From Naematelia aurantialba (taxonomy: Eukaryota > Basidiomycota > Tremellomycetes > Tremellales > Naemateliaceae): 64,000 nucleotides of DNA. This document shows, one piece after another, positions 41,608 to 54,170 of the stretch. Where the stretch lies: positions 1,426,001 through 1,490,000 of the forward strand of contig JAKFAO010000005.1 of NCBI GenBank assembly GCA_021527695.1, read 5' to 3'. A program made the position numbers and the translations under genes. The notes under the pieces were generated by a model that saw only the letters and a program-made list of their open reading frames with translations, did no database searches and was not told the origin of the DNA. Every line of letters starts with the position of its first letter. The stretch's first letter is position 1.

Positions 41608-43186
41608 CGCGTGGCGCGTGGCGGTGGGCGAAGGGGGTGCACGCTACCTCAGCATGTCCTTGTGTCTGTAGGGGTTGGGTAGGTGTCGGTTGATGGGGCG
41701 ATGTAGGAGGTGTGGGTCCGTCGCGATCGTGCGCCGTTGGTCAGAGACGCCTGACCAAGTCGTAATGATTGCACAAGCTGTGTCCTGCTCTTCCAGTCGC
41801 TTTCCACGCTGACCTCGCTGTTGTTCACAAGCGCTGTCGCCGTAGTCTGTTGCCGTGGTCTGTCGCCGTAGTCTGTCGTTGCCAAGTGGATGCTCCTGTC
41901 GCGTGTGTCTTATCTATCACGGAGGCTGGCGTTGGTCGCCGCCGAGCACTCGTTCCAGAGAGAAGAGCGCCAAGAATCCTCAATGCTGGCGACTCCACGC
42001 AGAGCCCGCTGTCCGCTCCCCAACGAGGCTACCTGCTCGCCAACGGCAACCGCAGAGGGAGCCGTCCACTGCAAACGCGGTCCACTTGCAGCTGAGAAGG
42101 GCCGATGACGCCACAGAACTCAAGACGTGACAGCGGTGACAGCGGTGACAGAGGTAAAGACGCAAAGACGCAAAGAGGTGAACGAGGTCAAGTCGTCAGT
42201 GGGAACCAAACGTCGTTCGCAGCGACAATAGACTCATCGTCGCGATTATCGCTTACCATCCAACCACGCCACGAGTCTCGTCCACCATTTGACGATACCT
42301 ACGCTTACTCCCGGTGCCTCTCGGAGTATGGCCTCTCGTTCTCCCTTCTCCCTTCTCCCTTCCTCCTCCCTCCTCCCTCCCTCCTCCCATGCTTCTTCCT
42401 TGCTTCTTCCTTCCTCTCTAGCTTCTTCCTTCCTTCCTCTCTTGCTTCTTCTGTATCTCCTTTCCTTCCTCTCGTCCCTCACCCTTCCCCCCTTTCCTCT
42501 GCCGGCCTCTTGCAACGTCATTTGCATCCCCCAAGCCAATCACATGGCGCAGGTGGCAACAAGCGAAACCAGATAAGCCAATTTCAAGTGCCCAGGTATT
42601 TACCCGAGCAAAACAAGATAACGAAGCGGTGAAGGACACATTGGCCCTAGCCCGCGTCCAAAAGTCCCCGCGCGGAGAATAACGCATCGTGGAGCACGCA
42701 TCGCACAGAGATCATGCACCGGCTTGTAGTCAAGCTGCACTGCACGTTGGGCAGTGCAGTGCAGTGCCGAAGCAATAGGTGTATAAGAGAGTGACCCAAT
42801 GGAGAGGGAGAGAAGAGCGGAGCGATAGCTAGACAGACATGCGACAACGACAGCAACGACAGAGGGACAGAGCGAGGTCGAGGTCTTGAAAACTCCAGTT
42901 CATCTCAGTCATGCAGCGATATCAAACTCGGTCAAGGGATCCACTTGATCCGCTAAGCTACACGCAGAAATTTCCCTCACCCCTCATCTCCGTCACCCAT
43001 CACCCCGTCATCCTCCTCAGTCCCCTCCGCCTCAGTCTGGCCAGCCGCCTCAGCTTCCTCCCTTATACCCTCCATCCACTCATCCCCTCGTACCCCCATC
43101 CCCTCGTCCCCTCGTCCCCTCGTACTCCCATCGCTTCATCCCTTCAACCTCCTCCCCATCCCCCTCAGGTTACGAGAAGCTACAAC
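41608..43186. other. Intergenic region between tandem kinase genes
   Basis: About 1.6 kb containing the promoter of the downstream kinase and the 3' flank of the PSK-like gene. A pyrimidine-rich tract on the plus strand (TTCTCCC, CTTCCTT and related units) spans about 42330-42500, and CCCCTCRTC repeats lie at about 43080-43150. No domain-bearing frame. Confidence 0.5.
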
Positions 43187-46100
43187 CTACGAGAGAGGAA
43201 ACTTCCTGCCCACCCAGGTTCTGTACCCTGTCCACCCCTCCTCGCCCCTCAAGTACCGATGATAGCAGATCGCCTCTGCCGTCGGCCTGTCCCCGACATT
43301 CATCTGCAGACACTGCTGCACCAGATCCATCGCGTCCCCCAGCCTCCCTCCTCCATCCTCTTCCCTTCCTTCAGAGGCGTCCCCTCCACACCGCGCACGC
43401 AGCGCCTCGAGCGCTCTCGACCCCTCCACCAGGCCAGCCAGGACCTCATCAGGCAGCTCCGAGAACGGCGTCTCGCCGACCAACAACACGTACGCCACCA
43501 CCCCCAACGCCCAGACATCCTGCTCTTTGCCACCGTACATCTCCCCGCGGAGGATTTCAGGAGACGCATAGTGGAGCGTACCGGAGAACGTATCCCATCG
43601 CTTTCCAGGCCGCCAGTGCGCGGCCGACCCAAAGTCGATCAGCTGGCATCGGCCGGATCCGTCAAGAATGACGTTTTCGTCCTTGATATCTCGGTGGACA
43701 ATGCCGTTCGCATGCAAGCAGCGGACAGCATCGGCGAGCTGCCCGACCAAAGAGCGCGTTTCGAAAGCATCCAATCCAGATGGCTGGGATTCGACACGAT
43801 CAAACAGGTCCAACCCGGTCCCGAATCGCGGCATGACCACTGCCACACATCAGCACAGTCTCCTCGGCTACAAAGAAAGAATGGAAGCATGCTTGAAGGT
43901 AGCGTAAAAACAAGCGTGACAGGAGATGGCAAGCAACCGCTAAAGCAGACGTCGAGCCACGTGAATGCAGATGGGAAGCGATGCAGCGAGAAAGGCACGC
44001 ACAATAGTAGAACTCGCGGTCCTCGAAAAAGTCGAGCAACTTGCAGATATTCGGATGCCCACGCTCAGGCGAATGTTTGATCTCAGACGCAATGTACTTT
44101 TGAGTCGGGTTGAACAGACCACTACTGTCGGACCGAAGCGAGTCTGGCGTGTTCGGCGTAGAGGTAGGACTGTCCATCTCGGTTGCTGGCGTTTCGGGGG
44201 ACGTGGTGGCGATGAAAAGTGGAGTTGCAGCTGGTGCAGGAGAAGGAGCAGGAGAAGGCGCAGAAGAAGGAGTAAGAACAGAAGTAGCTGTACGTGTCCG
44301 GCTTGGATCCCATGGGGGTGGCTTGGGCGGTACGATGTACAGCATATGCCGGAGTTGGTCCATCACATGGATTTCGACCGGGATCGGCCCCAGCACTCGA
44401 TGTCTGTTCCACATCAGTTTTGTCCAGTCAATCTGTAAATTGCCTGGCTGGCTCACTTCTTCCAGCAGTCTGCCAAGATTCTCGCCTTGATGATGTACTT
44501 GATTATCACCTCGTCCTGCATGATCAGCTTTCACACCCACCAGCCAAGGCAGTCCTGAATGTAAACACCCAGATACTCACGCCGACCGGCTCGCCTTTCG
44601 GACCCTTGACCTTGGCCCGCATAACCAGCCCATATGCTCCCTTGCCTGCCTCCTTGAGGATCACGTAGTCGTCGATCCCTCTCCCGCCGAGCCCACCTGC
44701 AGTCTCGCTGCTTGGCGTAGCACACTCGCTCGGCGCCCCCGTACTAGGAGCCAGTGAGACTGTCGAATCGAACCTCGCCAGATGCGGAATCGGCGAGACC
44801 ATTTTCATTGCATTGAGGGGCGGAGAGCGGAACGGAGAAAACGACTGCAGCGAAGGCTGTGATGGACGACTGACCAAACTGGGTCGTTCTGGTCGTTCTG
44901 GGGGCGGCATCGCAGTGGATGCCGGGACAGCGAAAGGCTGAACAACACGACCAGCAACGAGCGAGACGCGATTCGTATCTCTTCGCCGGGAAGGGCGGGG
45001 TGATTTCGGCGGTGAAGACGTAATGGACGGTGCTCTGGAACGGATCCGGGGTTCCTTCTCATGAGGATGCTGGGGAACCAAGCTTCTGGCATAGGTTTTA
45101 ATCAGGTTAATATTTTCCTCTTGATCGATTGGCGGTGGTGGTGGTGTCGGTATCGGCGACGGCTCTCCCCCGCGCGAGAGCGGTGGCGATTCGCCCTCTG
45201 GCGAAGGCAGTCCATCGATCGCTGACATTGGTGAAGCGTGTAGTGGACTAGGTTTAAACGGCTGCGTCGGACTGGTGGTGATGGATCGCGGGAGAGAGGG
45301 AGCCTGAGGCAGACTCAGCGACTTGAGCCTGGGCGGCTCATGTATCTCGGTCTCTCTCGCTTCCATTGCTCCGTCGGCTGAACCGGGTCTCGTCAATCCG
45401 CCACCCTTGCCGATTTCATGCACGCCACCTCCCAGAGAATTGCCAGCCGTTTCGTCTACACGCGTCTCCTTGATCTCATTGTCGAGATCCTTGAACAACT
45501 TTTCCCGCTCGAGCTCGCGTTTGGTCCTGATCCGCGGGATACCGGGACGTTCAACGGCTTCACGGTCCATGTGCAGACTCTCGCCCCGACCGATCGAGTT
45601 GAAACGTACTGGCGGGTTGTTAAGAGTTGTATCGGGGTTAGAGATAGGCAGGTTCTCGTCAAACACAAACACTTTCTCCTCCAGTCCGACAGCATCGTCG
45701 CCCCGCATGGTCAGAGGACTCGGGGAAGGTGGTGTTCTGACGGGCAAGATTGACAGCTTTGGCGTCCGTTCAGTCTCGGCCATTACAGGACTAGGAGCAA
45801 TGATAACCGGCTGAAAGACTGGTGCTGCAGCACTGTCCTGCTCTTCGGGTGGCGGTGTGCGGACGGGTGAGCCAGGGTCTGGGGTATGTAGGACTTCTTT
45901 GCCGAGATAATCAGCAGACGTGGTCGTCTGTAGTCGCGGTCGATGGATCCCTTCGGAAGATAAAAGCATGCTGCTCGAGACCGACAATGGCATGCCGTCC
46001 ATGAAACTGGAGCGCTGGCTGTTGGGGCCGCTGTCGCTGGTCGAGCTCCCCGAATCGGACACATCGCCTTCAAACTTTGTCATCTCCCTCAGCTCCCGCC

Positions 46101-47738
46101 ACTCTTGCGTCGTCGGGGTAAGGATCACCATGTGCGATGGATGGGCACCCGGTTCCGGAGGCGCTCCGTCCATGCCGAGTCCAGGCGATGTTCCCGAGAT
46201 AGGAAAGGTCGGCGGCAGATGCTGCTGCAGGAAGTGATGGTTTGGCGAGACCGATGCGGTGAGACCTGGCGGTCCCGGTCCATTTGTTGGGGCATTGAGT
46301 GAGCGGCGGACGAAGATGGGAGAGGTAGAAGTAGAGCTGGCAACGTCGTGTGCGGCATGTACGGGTGATCTTTCGGGAGAGTTTGAACGGGAGACAGATC
46401 GTGATGTATGTCCAGAATGGAGGTGATGGTAGAATCGAGCACTGCAAGTCAGCACCACACTCTGGCACGACTCACCTGTTATCCCACATGCTGTCCGTCT
46501 CCTCCTGAGTGCTGTGCCTTCTTCCACCTTCGCTCACCACCCCCTTCCACCCTTCCCGGGCTTGCACATCCTCCCCTTCACTGGAATCCTCGCCTTCCAC
46601 TGACATCCTGCTCATGCTCATGCTCATGCCTAATGTTGCAAAATCGCCCCAGCTCTTGCTCGTTACCATGTTCTTTGACTTGATAGGCACGCCGCTCGAG
46701 TTTGCTCGGACCCTGGACATGAGGATGCCTGACCGGTGTCGACGAGGATTGGGGGGAGGGGGTATCGAGCGAGAGTGTGATGGGCCGGCTCCACGATCGT
46801 CGCTGTAATCGTCATCGGCGAGCTCGATATGGGAGGGCTGCGGCTGCGAGTCTTTCGGGTCAGGGGGTGGCTGAGATTCGTGGCGCAGGGCAACATCGAT
46901 GCTATCACTGGATGCTGAGGGCGATATGGGTGTAGGTACCAAGACGCCCGAATCCGCACTGGGCTTGGACGAGTGCGTCGGCGCTCCACTAGGTGTCGCC
47001 GTGGCAGTTTGAGAGCCGGAGATGTTGGCGAGCGTCGAGCCATGCCTATGGACATCATGTGATGCAAGCGCGATGACGGGCATCGCAGTGGCGTTGGGTG
47101 GTGTCAGATTCAGGTGTGGGTCTTGGAGATGGAACGTGCTTGAAAGGGTATTCGTCGCTGGGACTGCGCTTGATATCTAGTAGACACTTTCTGCGTGATC
47201 GACAGTCAGCCCTCGCTCCTCGCTGATGACTGGACGAGGCCCCAAAAACTGGTCGGGTACGGAGCGAAAGGTCGTTTCCTCCCGGCCGATCAATGTGCTG
47301 AATTCCTGATGGGCTCCCTCGGCGATTTGCTCAATGGTAGCAGCGCCGTGTTGGAGCACTAAAACAAAGGCGGTCTACAAGTCTTGCGCGGCCCTTGTGA
47401 AGGGATGGGCCTCGAATTGCCGAGACCCAAAGGTGAAAGTCGATTGGGACAGAAAGGACGGCCGAGGAATGAATGGGTGCAGCGACGGCAAGGAGAGAGG
47501 AGGAGCACAAGTGGTGTTTCGATGACCAGTCGAGAGATCAACGACTCACCTTTAGCCTGTTCGCCACATGGTCCCGTTCTCGATACGTGCGAGCCACTTT
47601 GTGTATCACACAGAGAGATGTAGATGTATCGGCCGTATAGACAGCTCCAAGATGGAAAGCAGATGGGGGTGTGATAACAAACAGGTGGTGCGAGTTAAAG
47701 CGGCTTTGGAGAGTTTGAGTTTTTGCTCCGCCGTGCAT
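43187..47738 (-). CDS. PAS-kinase-type (PSK) Ser/Thr protein kinase
   Basis: Nutrient-responsive kinase of the PASK/PSK family, which in yeast partitions glucose between storage and cell-wall polymers. The C-terminal kinase domain begins DDYVILKEAGKGAYGLVMRA, continues with DEVIIKYIIKARILADCW, GPIPVEIHVMDQLRHM and HPNICKLLDFFEDREFYY, then LVMPRFGTGLDLFDRVE, GIVHRDIKDENVILD (catalytic loop), QLIDFGSAAHW (DFG) and FSGTLHYASPEIL, and ends KFPLS with TAG at 43187. An insert of about 70 Ser/Pro/Thr-rich residues splits the N-lobe after RHMLYIVPPKPPPWD. Upstream is a very long disordered Ser/Pro-rich region (44580-47083). Two leading exons, 47738-47550 and 47371-about 47190, encode VLQHGAATIEQIAEGAHQEF, but an in-frame TAG at about 47179 separates them from the rest unless a roughly 66 nt intron with a GTGTCT donor removes it. 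If not, the kinase starts near 47083. Length is roughly 1300 residues. Confidence 0.8.
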
Positions 47739-47912
47739 CGATTGCCTTTATATATTTCTACCGTACGCCGTCGAATCGTTCAGCTCAGCAACACATACAT
47801 AAGAAACAGGTGACACTTCCCTGGGACTCGCAGTAGGCGATGGCTATATAATACAGCATCCCTGGATATCCAGCACCATAAACGAACCGCAGCTCAGGAA
47901 GCTCAGGAGAAG
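47739..47912. promoter_or_regulatory. Divergent PSK-like kinase/SKI3 promoter
   Basis: 174 bp between opposite ATGs. TATATAA at 47845-47851 fits the SKI3 promoter. On the other strand an AATATATAAA at 47747-47756 lies only about 10 bp from the kinase ATG at 47738, too close for a conventional TATA box, which is one reason to doubt that start. Confidence 0.5.
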
Positions 47913-50900
47913 ATGAGCGCCGCCGCTACCAAAACGGCCATCAAGTCAATCAAGAGTCTCATCGAGCAGCAGGACCACGAAGCTGCTATACGTGAAGCGA
48001 CAGGCCTGCTCAAGCAGCTCAATGGGCCTGGGCAGGATACCGAGGCTGCTCAGGTGTGCGTTACCTCTTGCGCCCTCGATCCCTCCGGCTCACGCCAATG
48101 CTGATTGAATCAACCAGGCTGTGCTTCCGAGGTCTGGCTTTGACACATGTGGGAAAGCATGAGGACGCAGAAAAGGTCAGCCCGGCTCACAAATTCCCTG
48201 CGCTGTAGAGCTAACTTGGATGTTAGTGCTACTTGACAGCTCTGAAGCTCAAGCCGTCACATCCTCTCGCTACAAAGGCATTGAGACGGCTGTACGAGAC
48301 ACAGCAATCATGGAACAAGCTAGGGCGGCTGCTGGAGGAAACTGTCCAAGCAGAGTCAAACAAGTGCGCTATATCGCATCTCTTTCACGTCTAGAACTGA
48401 CGTGCCAATCTAGTGGGGAGGCCGAAACATGTGCCATTGCGTTACAAGAGTTGCTCGATCTCCGCACCGCTCATGGCCCCGACGAATCGGTTAGATGCTG
48501 CTCTCCTATGTCATCCCAAAATTTACAATTACAGCTGTATCGCACACTGAGTCTGCTTTTGCCCTCGTCGCCTCTGGTCACACTACTTCGGACGCTCACC
48601 CCGCCAAGCGGGAGTTATACCCCCTTCCCGCAACCTCACTATCCGCCTCCATCCTTGGATGTCGTTCCTAGTCTTCCCCGCCCTCTCCCACATGCACTAC
48701 ACCTCCTGTCCTCTCTTCCGCTGTTGTTAGACCTCCTCATCCGTTCAGAAGCTCGCGTGTACCAGGAAATTGAGGCAAAGGTCAGAGCTGGACGTATGAG
48801 GCTCGGGGGTGGGACGGAGAAAGAAGTCAGAAAGAACGTGGAGGCGCAGGTGCTGGGGAGCGAGCTTGGACTGGAGATGGTGGAGCTGCTTCGGGAAGTG
48901 GCGGGTTATCCTGGCGTGGACGATACGATCCGAAGAGAGGTCGAAGTACGGGAGTTCACCTTTTGGAAGAAGTTGCTGAGTGTTTCACCGTAAGCATACC
49001 TACAAACAAGAGATATTTCAGTTGATTCCCCTAGGTCGGAGAAAGACAAGTCTGTCGACGATGCCAAGCCGAAGACGCCCACCGCCACAGCCACAGCAAA
49101 TGCCAAGCTCTCTATGATCTCTTCGAAAGCACCGGCGGCTCCTGCCAAGGCGACGGAGGACCCGTCGACACCACCTCTGTTCCGTGCTCCGCACTTTCCA
49201 CGACCCACCAAGGAAGAGGTTTTCTCGCGCGCGGAAGGATTGGCCAAGGGCTTTGTCTTGCTTGGAGTTGGCGGATCGGCTGAAGAGGCTTGGTCGTGGG
49301 TCATTGAAGGCCTGGACGAACCGACCCTATGTGAGTACACAGAAGACCGGCAGACATGCGGCTGACACCTGTCACCGCCAGACTATGACCTGGACCTCCT
49401 CCATCGCTTTGCCAAGACGTTTCCAGAGTCTCCACTTACAGATTTCATCGACGACTACTGCCGATGGTTCCGATTACCACTACCGGAGCCGGAGGAAGAG
49501 GAAGCTGCCAATCCCGTCACGAGCGAGGCTGGCGAGGATAACCCAAAGAAGGAGAAGAAGCAGAGATGGGGACGGAATCAGCGGGGACGGAATGCAAGGG
49601 AAAGGCGGAAAGCTAGGAGAACGGCTGGGAAGGAGGGAACTTTGGCAGAAGACGTCGATCGGGAAGAGAGAGATGAGCTGGTCGCGTCCATGACGGTAAG
49701 CTCATATGTCTTTTCTGCAATACTGAGCCCTAATTTTTCATAGAAATTACTCGACAAGTTGCCAAGGTCCATTTTTGCTCATCGGGTAGTCTCCAGGATA
49801 TCCATCGAGGAAGAAGATTGGGCCAACGCGATTGCCTTTGCAGAAAAGGGCCGGCTGCTGGTAAAGGAACTTCAGGCCGACCGGGGAATCACTATGCCAA
49901 AGTACGCTGTCCGCTGTTTCGCATTGGTTCCGCAATCCAAGTTGCTGATTATATTCCAGCGTAAGCGCAGCATTAGACACCACACTCGGCGTTGCCCTCG
50001 TCCCATACTTTGCGCCAAAACATCACACTCGGGCGACTCGCCTGCTCAATGGAGTCCTGCGATCGTATCCAGAGAACTATGAGGCCCAATTCGCCCGCGC
50101 GCAGATCTTGCAAGCAGCAGGCAAGTGGCAGGATGCAAGAAAGAGCTTTGAGATGCTCTTGGAGGCAGATTTGGGGCAAAAGGAAATGGTGGCTGCCAAG
50201 GAGGAAGTGGGCTGGTGTCGGGTCAATGAGGGTGAATTGGAGAAAGGACGGGATGTATTGGAAGAGGTTGTGGAGATACGGGACGAAAGATGGGAAAAAG
50301 AGCGCAAGGACGACGAGGCGTTTCCGAGGGCTAGAGCGTGGTATCGCCTAGGACGGACAGAATGGTTGATTGGAGGTGAGCATATCTACCTCCCTACCGA
50401 CAAATTATTTGCACGGACCATCCTTGCACCCACCTCATGGCCCCTCCCTCCTACCTCCATCACTCTCGAGCAGTGCCGGTTCTGATCCCTCTAGATGAAG
50501 ACAGCAAAGCCCACGCCGAAGAATGGTTCATGGCTTCCATCCGTGCGCTGCCCTCGTATGCTCCAGCATATACCGCATTGGGTGTATGTTACTCCTCCGC
50601 ATCGCCGCCTGATGAAGACCGAGCTCTCAAGTGCTTCCAAAAGGCATTTGAACTCGACGCGACCGAGGCTGAAGCGGCTCATCGGCTTGCGATCGGGTAT
50701 GCCAATGACGACGAGTGGGCACAAGTGCGCATCATTGCTATGCGGGTCATACAGGGGGAAGGAGGGGTGGAGGGCGTGGCAGGGGGTGAGGTTTTGAATC
50801 CAAAGGGAAGGTTTGCGCCGAAGAACGGTTGGGCTTGGAAAGCACTGGGATCTATCGAGGTGGTGAGTTTCGCTCTCGAGTTTCTCCGCTTTCTCCTCCC

Positions 50901-53826
50901 TCTTCCCGCTGCCTTCACCCCTCCACCATCACCCCTCACCGCTCTCTCATTCCCCTCTCCTTGTTATACTCCTACATTCTCGTTGGCTCAAACTGAACCA
51001 TGCGAATAGCACTACAAAAACTTTGCCAAAGCCGCCCAAGCGTACCAAATTGCCCTTCGTGCAGATCCCAAAGACGTCTCCATGTGGGTCATGCTCGGCG
51101 ACTCATATGTGCGTTGTGGCCGCCATACGGCGGGCTTGAAAACACTCCAACATGCTCTCGAACTGGATCCGACCTTTTGGCTAGCAGTGTATCACATGGG
51201 CGGTATCTATTCGCAGCTTGGATCTTTTGATCTCGCCATTGAGAACTACGAAAAAGTCTGCGAGATGACGCAGGGCAAGGAGGTCGGTGTCACGGCTGTT
51301 CTAGCACAAGCGATGCTGGACCTCGGCAAGCAGACTGCTTCTGCCGGGTTCAGAGAGAGATCGAGGCGAGCCTTCCGGGGTGCGATCACGCTCGCCGGCG
51401 ATGTGTTGCGAGAAAAAGTCGGTCACAGACCTTGGGCGTGGAAACTCATTGGCGATGCGGCCTTCCAGCTCGCAACGCAAGAAGCGAGTTTGGGGGACAT
51501 GGAAGACTCATCTACAACCCTCCGATCGGTTCTCGAACTGCTAGTCCAAGACGATTCTGATCGCCGCTCGACCATTCCCGCCCTAGGGCCACCCTAGTAA
51601 CCTGCTGCAGTCGTCGCCAGACCTGACATTTACGCACCAAGTTTCCGTCTTCGCCTTTGCCTATCGGGTCCATCTACTGAAGAACGAACCCAGAGTGATC
51701 AACTCGGCGTTATACGATCTAGCCACATCGCTGCATTCGCTGGCGCAGCATTTGGGGCCAGAGGAAGAAGACAAGAGAAGAGGGTGCATCAAAGCGGCTG
51801 TTTCGGCTGTTCGTGGTGCCCTCGAAAGAGATGCTGGTGATGAGAGGTTGTGGAACGCACTTGGAGTGATCTGTGCAGAGGGCGGAAAGCAGCTCGCTCA
51901 GCATGCGTTTGTTGTTGCGCTCGAGCTCTATGCCAAGGTTTGCCTTCCGCTCTCCCTGCACATACCAAAACCTCACATCAACATCAGACCTGGACCCCTA
52001 TACCCTTTACCCTTCACAGCACGTTGCCCGTTTGGCGATGTAGATCTCTTCGTCGGGCCATATCAGTACAGGAATATGTGCTGATCATGAGTAGGATCCG
52101 GTGGTATGGGGTAATTTAGGCTACCTGTATCTAGATTTGGACGATGCGGAACTCGCAAACGCTTGTTTCTTGAAAGCCCAAACGATGGATCCGGATTACG
52201 CGGCTGCCTGGCTAGGACAGGGCTTGCTGGCCGAACGGAATGGCGATAAGGAGCATGCCAAGGCATTGTTCGCGCATGCTGTGACGTTGTCCGCCGGAGC
52301 ACTGGTGAGTCCTCTCCCTCTCCACTTCCCTCCCCTTCCCTGCTTCTTCCCTCTTGCTTCCTTACCTCCCCTTCCCGCGTCCGCCCTTCCTACCCCATTT
52401 CCTTTCCCAAAATCGTTCTGTTGTCATGACTAGACACTAACAAAACTGTCAAGCTCGAAGCCGATCTCGCGCTGGCCACTGCGGCATTCATGCCTTTCCT
52501 CTCTTCCCGATCCAAGCTGGATGCGAGCGCGCTCCAACAGCCTGCTTTCGCTCTCCGGCACTACACCCACCAAAGACCGTCCGATGCAGCAGCAGCTCAC
52601 CTCTATGCACTCCTGTGCGAGCGGATCGGCCTTGTTGCTGAAGCTGTCTCATCCCTGGAGAGAGCGGTGTCCTTGTTCGAAGCAGAATTCGAACGCACCG
52701 AGTCCAGTGAGGTGGAGACTCAGTACTGTGTCGCCCTCTGCAACCTCGGTAGAGTACGTCTCGCGGCAGGACAGTACGATACGGCGCTGGAAGCATTCTC
52801 GAACCTCTGGGAGCTGATTGTCAATTCGGAAGGCGAGACGGCGCATAGTTTGAGAGTGCAGACCAAGTTGGGTCAGGCGTTGGCGCTGTTTTGGCTCGAT
52901 GAGGTCGACGGGAGTTTAGAGGCTTTCCAAGCTGCTTTGGATGAAAGTCAGGGCGAGGAGGGGAAGGAGGAAGTGGCTGTGATTCTCAGTCGGACGTTAT
53001 GGGGTCTAGGAGGGGACGATGCACGGGAAGTCGCAAAGAGCCATCTGCTCGAGTGGTAAGTGCCAGCCAGTTCCATTCCCGGTCCCTATTCCCGCTTACT
53101 AATACCAGCACCGATACACGTATCTACACCGATATCGTGCGGTTCCCGTTCCTGCTTTCCTCGGGCTCGCAGTCCAGAGTCGAGCCTTACTGATTCGAGA
53201 ACAGCTTGTCACACGAGCACCCGTCCATCAAAGTCCTCACAACCCTAGCGGCGATCGCGGCCATAACAGCCGACGACGAATTGGTCGAAGCCACTCTATC
53301 TGAACTATCCTCGCTGGACCTATCGCGTCGACTATCCGAAGATGCAGGAGACGATACCTCGCTCGTGCTGTACTTGCAAGCGCTGGTAGATGGCCAACCA
53401 GGGGAAGGGGAGGCCATCCTCCAGTCCAGCGTCCACCAAGACCCAGGGAACATGGTCAAGCGGAACCGGCTGGCAAAGTTCCTCATTTCCTCGGGCAAGG
53501 CGGAGGAAGCTGTGTCGGTGTTGCAAGTAGGGGAGGGGTTGACGAGGGCCGAGGAGACACGGGTGGAAAGCGAGCGGTTGAGGTTGTCTGGGTTGGCGAT
53601 GGTGAAAGGCGGCGACAGGGAGGGAGTGAAGCAGCTCCAAAGGGCTGTGAGGGTCCGGCCGTGGGAGATGCAGGCGTGGGAGGCGTTGGTGTGGGGATAC
53701 GGGGAGGGTAGGGAAGAAGAGCATTCTACGCTAGCGCAGGAGGCTCAAGCAGCAGGCCAGGATCAGCCCCAAGAAGCAGCTCAGGATCAGCCCCAAGAGG
53801 CGCAGTATCAGCCCCAAGAGGCATAG
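47913..53826 (+). CDS. ski3: SKI3, TPR subunit of the cytoplasmic SKI complex (frameshifted)
   Basis: Tetratricopeptide scaffold of the Ski2-Ski3-Ski8 complex, which feeds mRNA into the cytoplasmic exosome. Start ATG 47913 (MSAAATKTAIKSIKSLIEQQ); early exons are 47913-48055, 48118-48175 and from 48227. About a dozen exons follow. Typical segments: CFRGLALTHVGKHEDAEKCY, WNKLGRLLEETVQAE, WSWVIEGLDEPTLYYDLDLL, KLPRSIFAHRVVSRISIEEE, then TPR units such as AKAAQAYQIALRADPKDVSM, WVMLGDSYVRCGRHTAGLKT, WLAVYHMGGIYSQLGSFDLA, WGNLGYLYLDLDDAELANAC and QYCVALCNLGRVRLAAGQYD. At 51586-51588 the frame of DRRSTIPALG runs into TAG TAA, whereas the next frame continues HPSNLLQSSPDLTFTHQVS; removing one G of a GGG run joins them. 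The C-terminus is a QEA/QPQEA repeat, and the TAG at 53824 lies inside it. The order of segments and length (about 1400 residues) fit SKI3. Confidence 0.88.
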
Positions 53827-53862
53827 GAAGCTGCAGGCCAGTATCGGCTGCAAGAGGAGCAA
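53752..53862. repeat. Tandem 21-24 bp repeat at the SKI3 3' end
   Basis: Three good units ending in TATCAGCCCCAAGAG or GATCAGCCCCAAGAR and a fourth diverged one. The SKI3 stop TAG falls at the start of the fourth unit. Confidence 0.8.
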
Positions 53863-54170
53863 GAGGAGATTATGAGAGTTAGCAGTACCGTGATAGCCAC
53901 ATGCAGTTGACTACCACGACCGCAGTGTGGTTGATCTCGTTGACCTCGTTGATCTCATCGACTATCTTACGTGGGAGCTTCATGACCATGTACATCCTTG
54001 TCTTTTGTGACCTGCATCGACGTCTATGCTTCGAATTCTCGATTTCCTCTACTCTGTAATCTACATCCGAGCCAGCTAGGCACCATGGACGTTGTAAGAT
54101 CTCGGCGAGCTCATGAGGCAACCTCACGAGGCAACCTCACAACGCGACGTCACGAGCGCTTTACCCTCAA
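53863..54170. other. Convergent 3' region of SKI3 and the TMEM97-like gene
   Basis: Short 3' flank. It contains a GTTGATCTC/GTTGACCTC triplet repeat at about 53931-53958 and ATGAGGCAACCTCAC-type direct repeats at about 54112-54140. No gene. Confidence 0.5.

Noticed and set aside
48490..48560. Apparent frameshift in SKI3 after HGPDES (alternative frame LDAALLCHPKIYNY)
   Set aside because: The original frame continues without stops into LYRTLSLLLPSSPLV and then the conserved region, so the alternative frame is coincidental.
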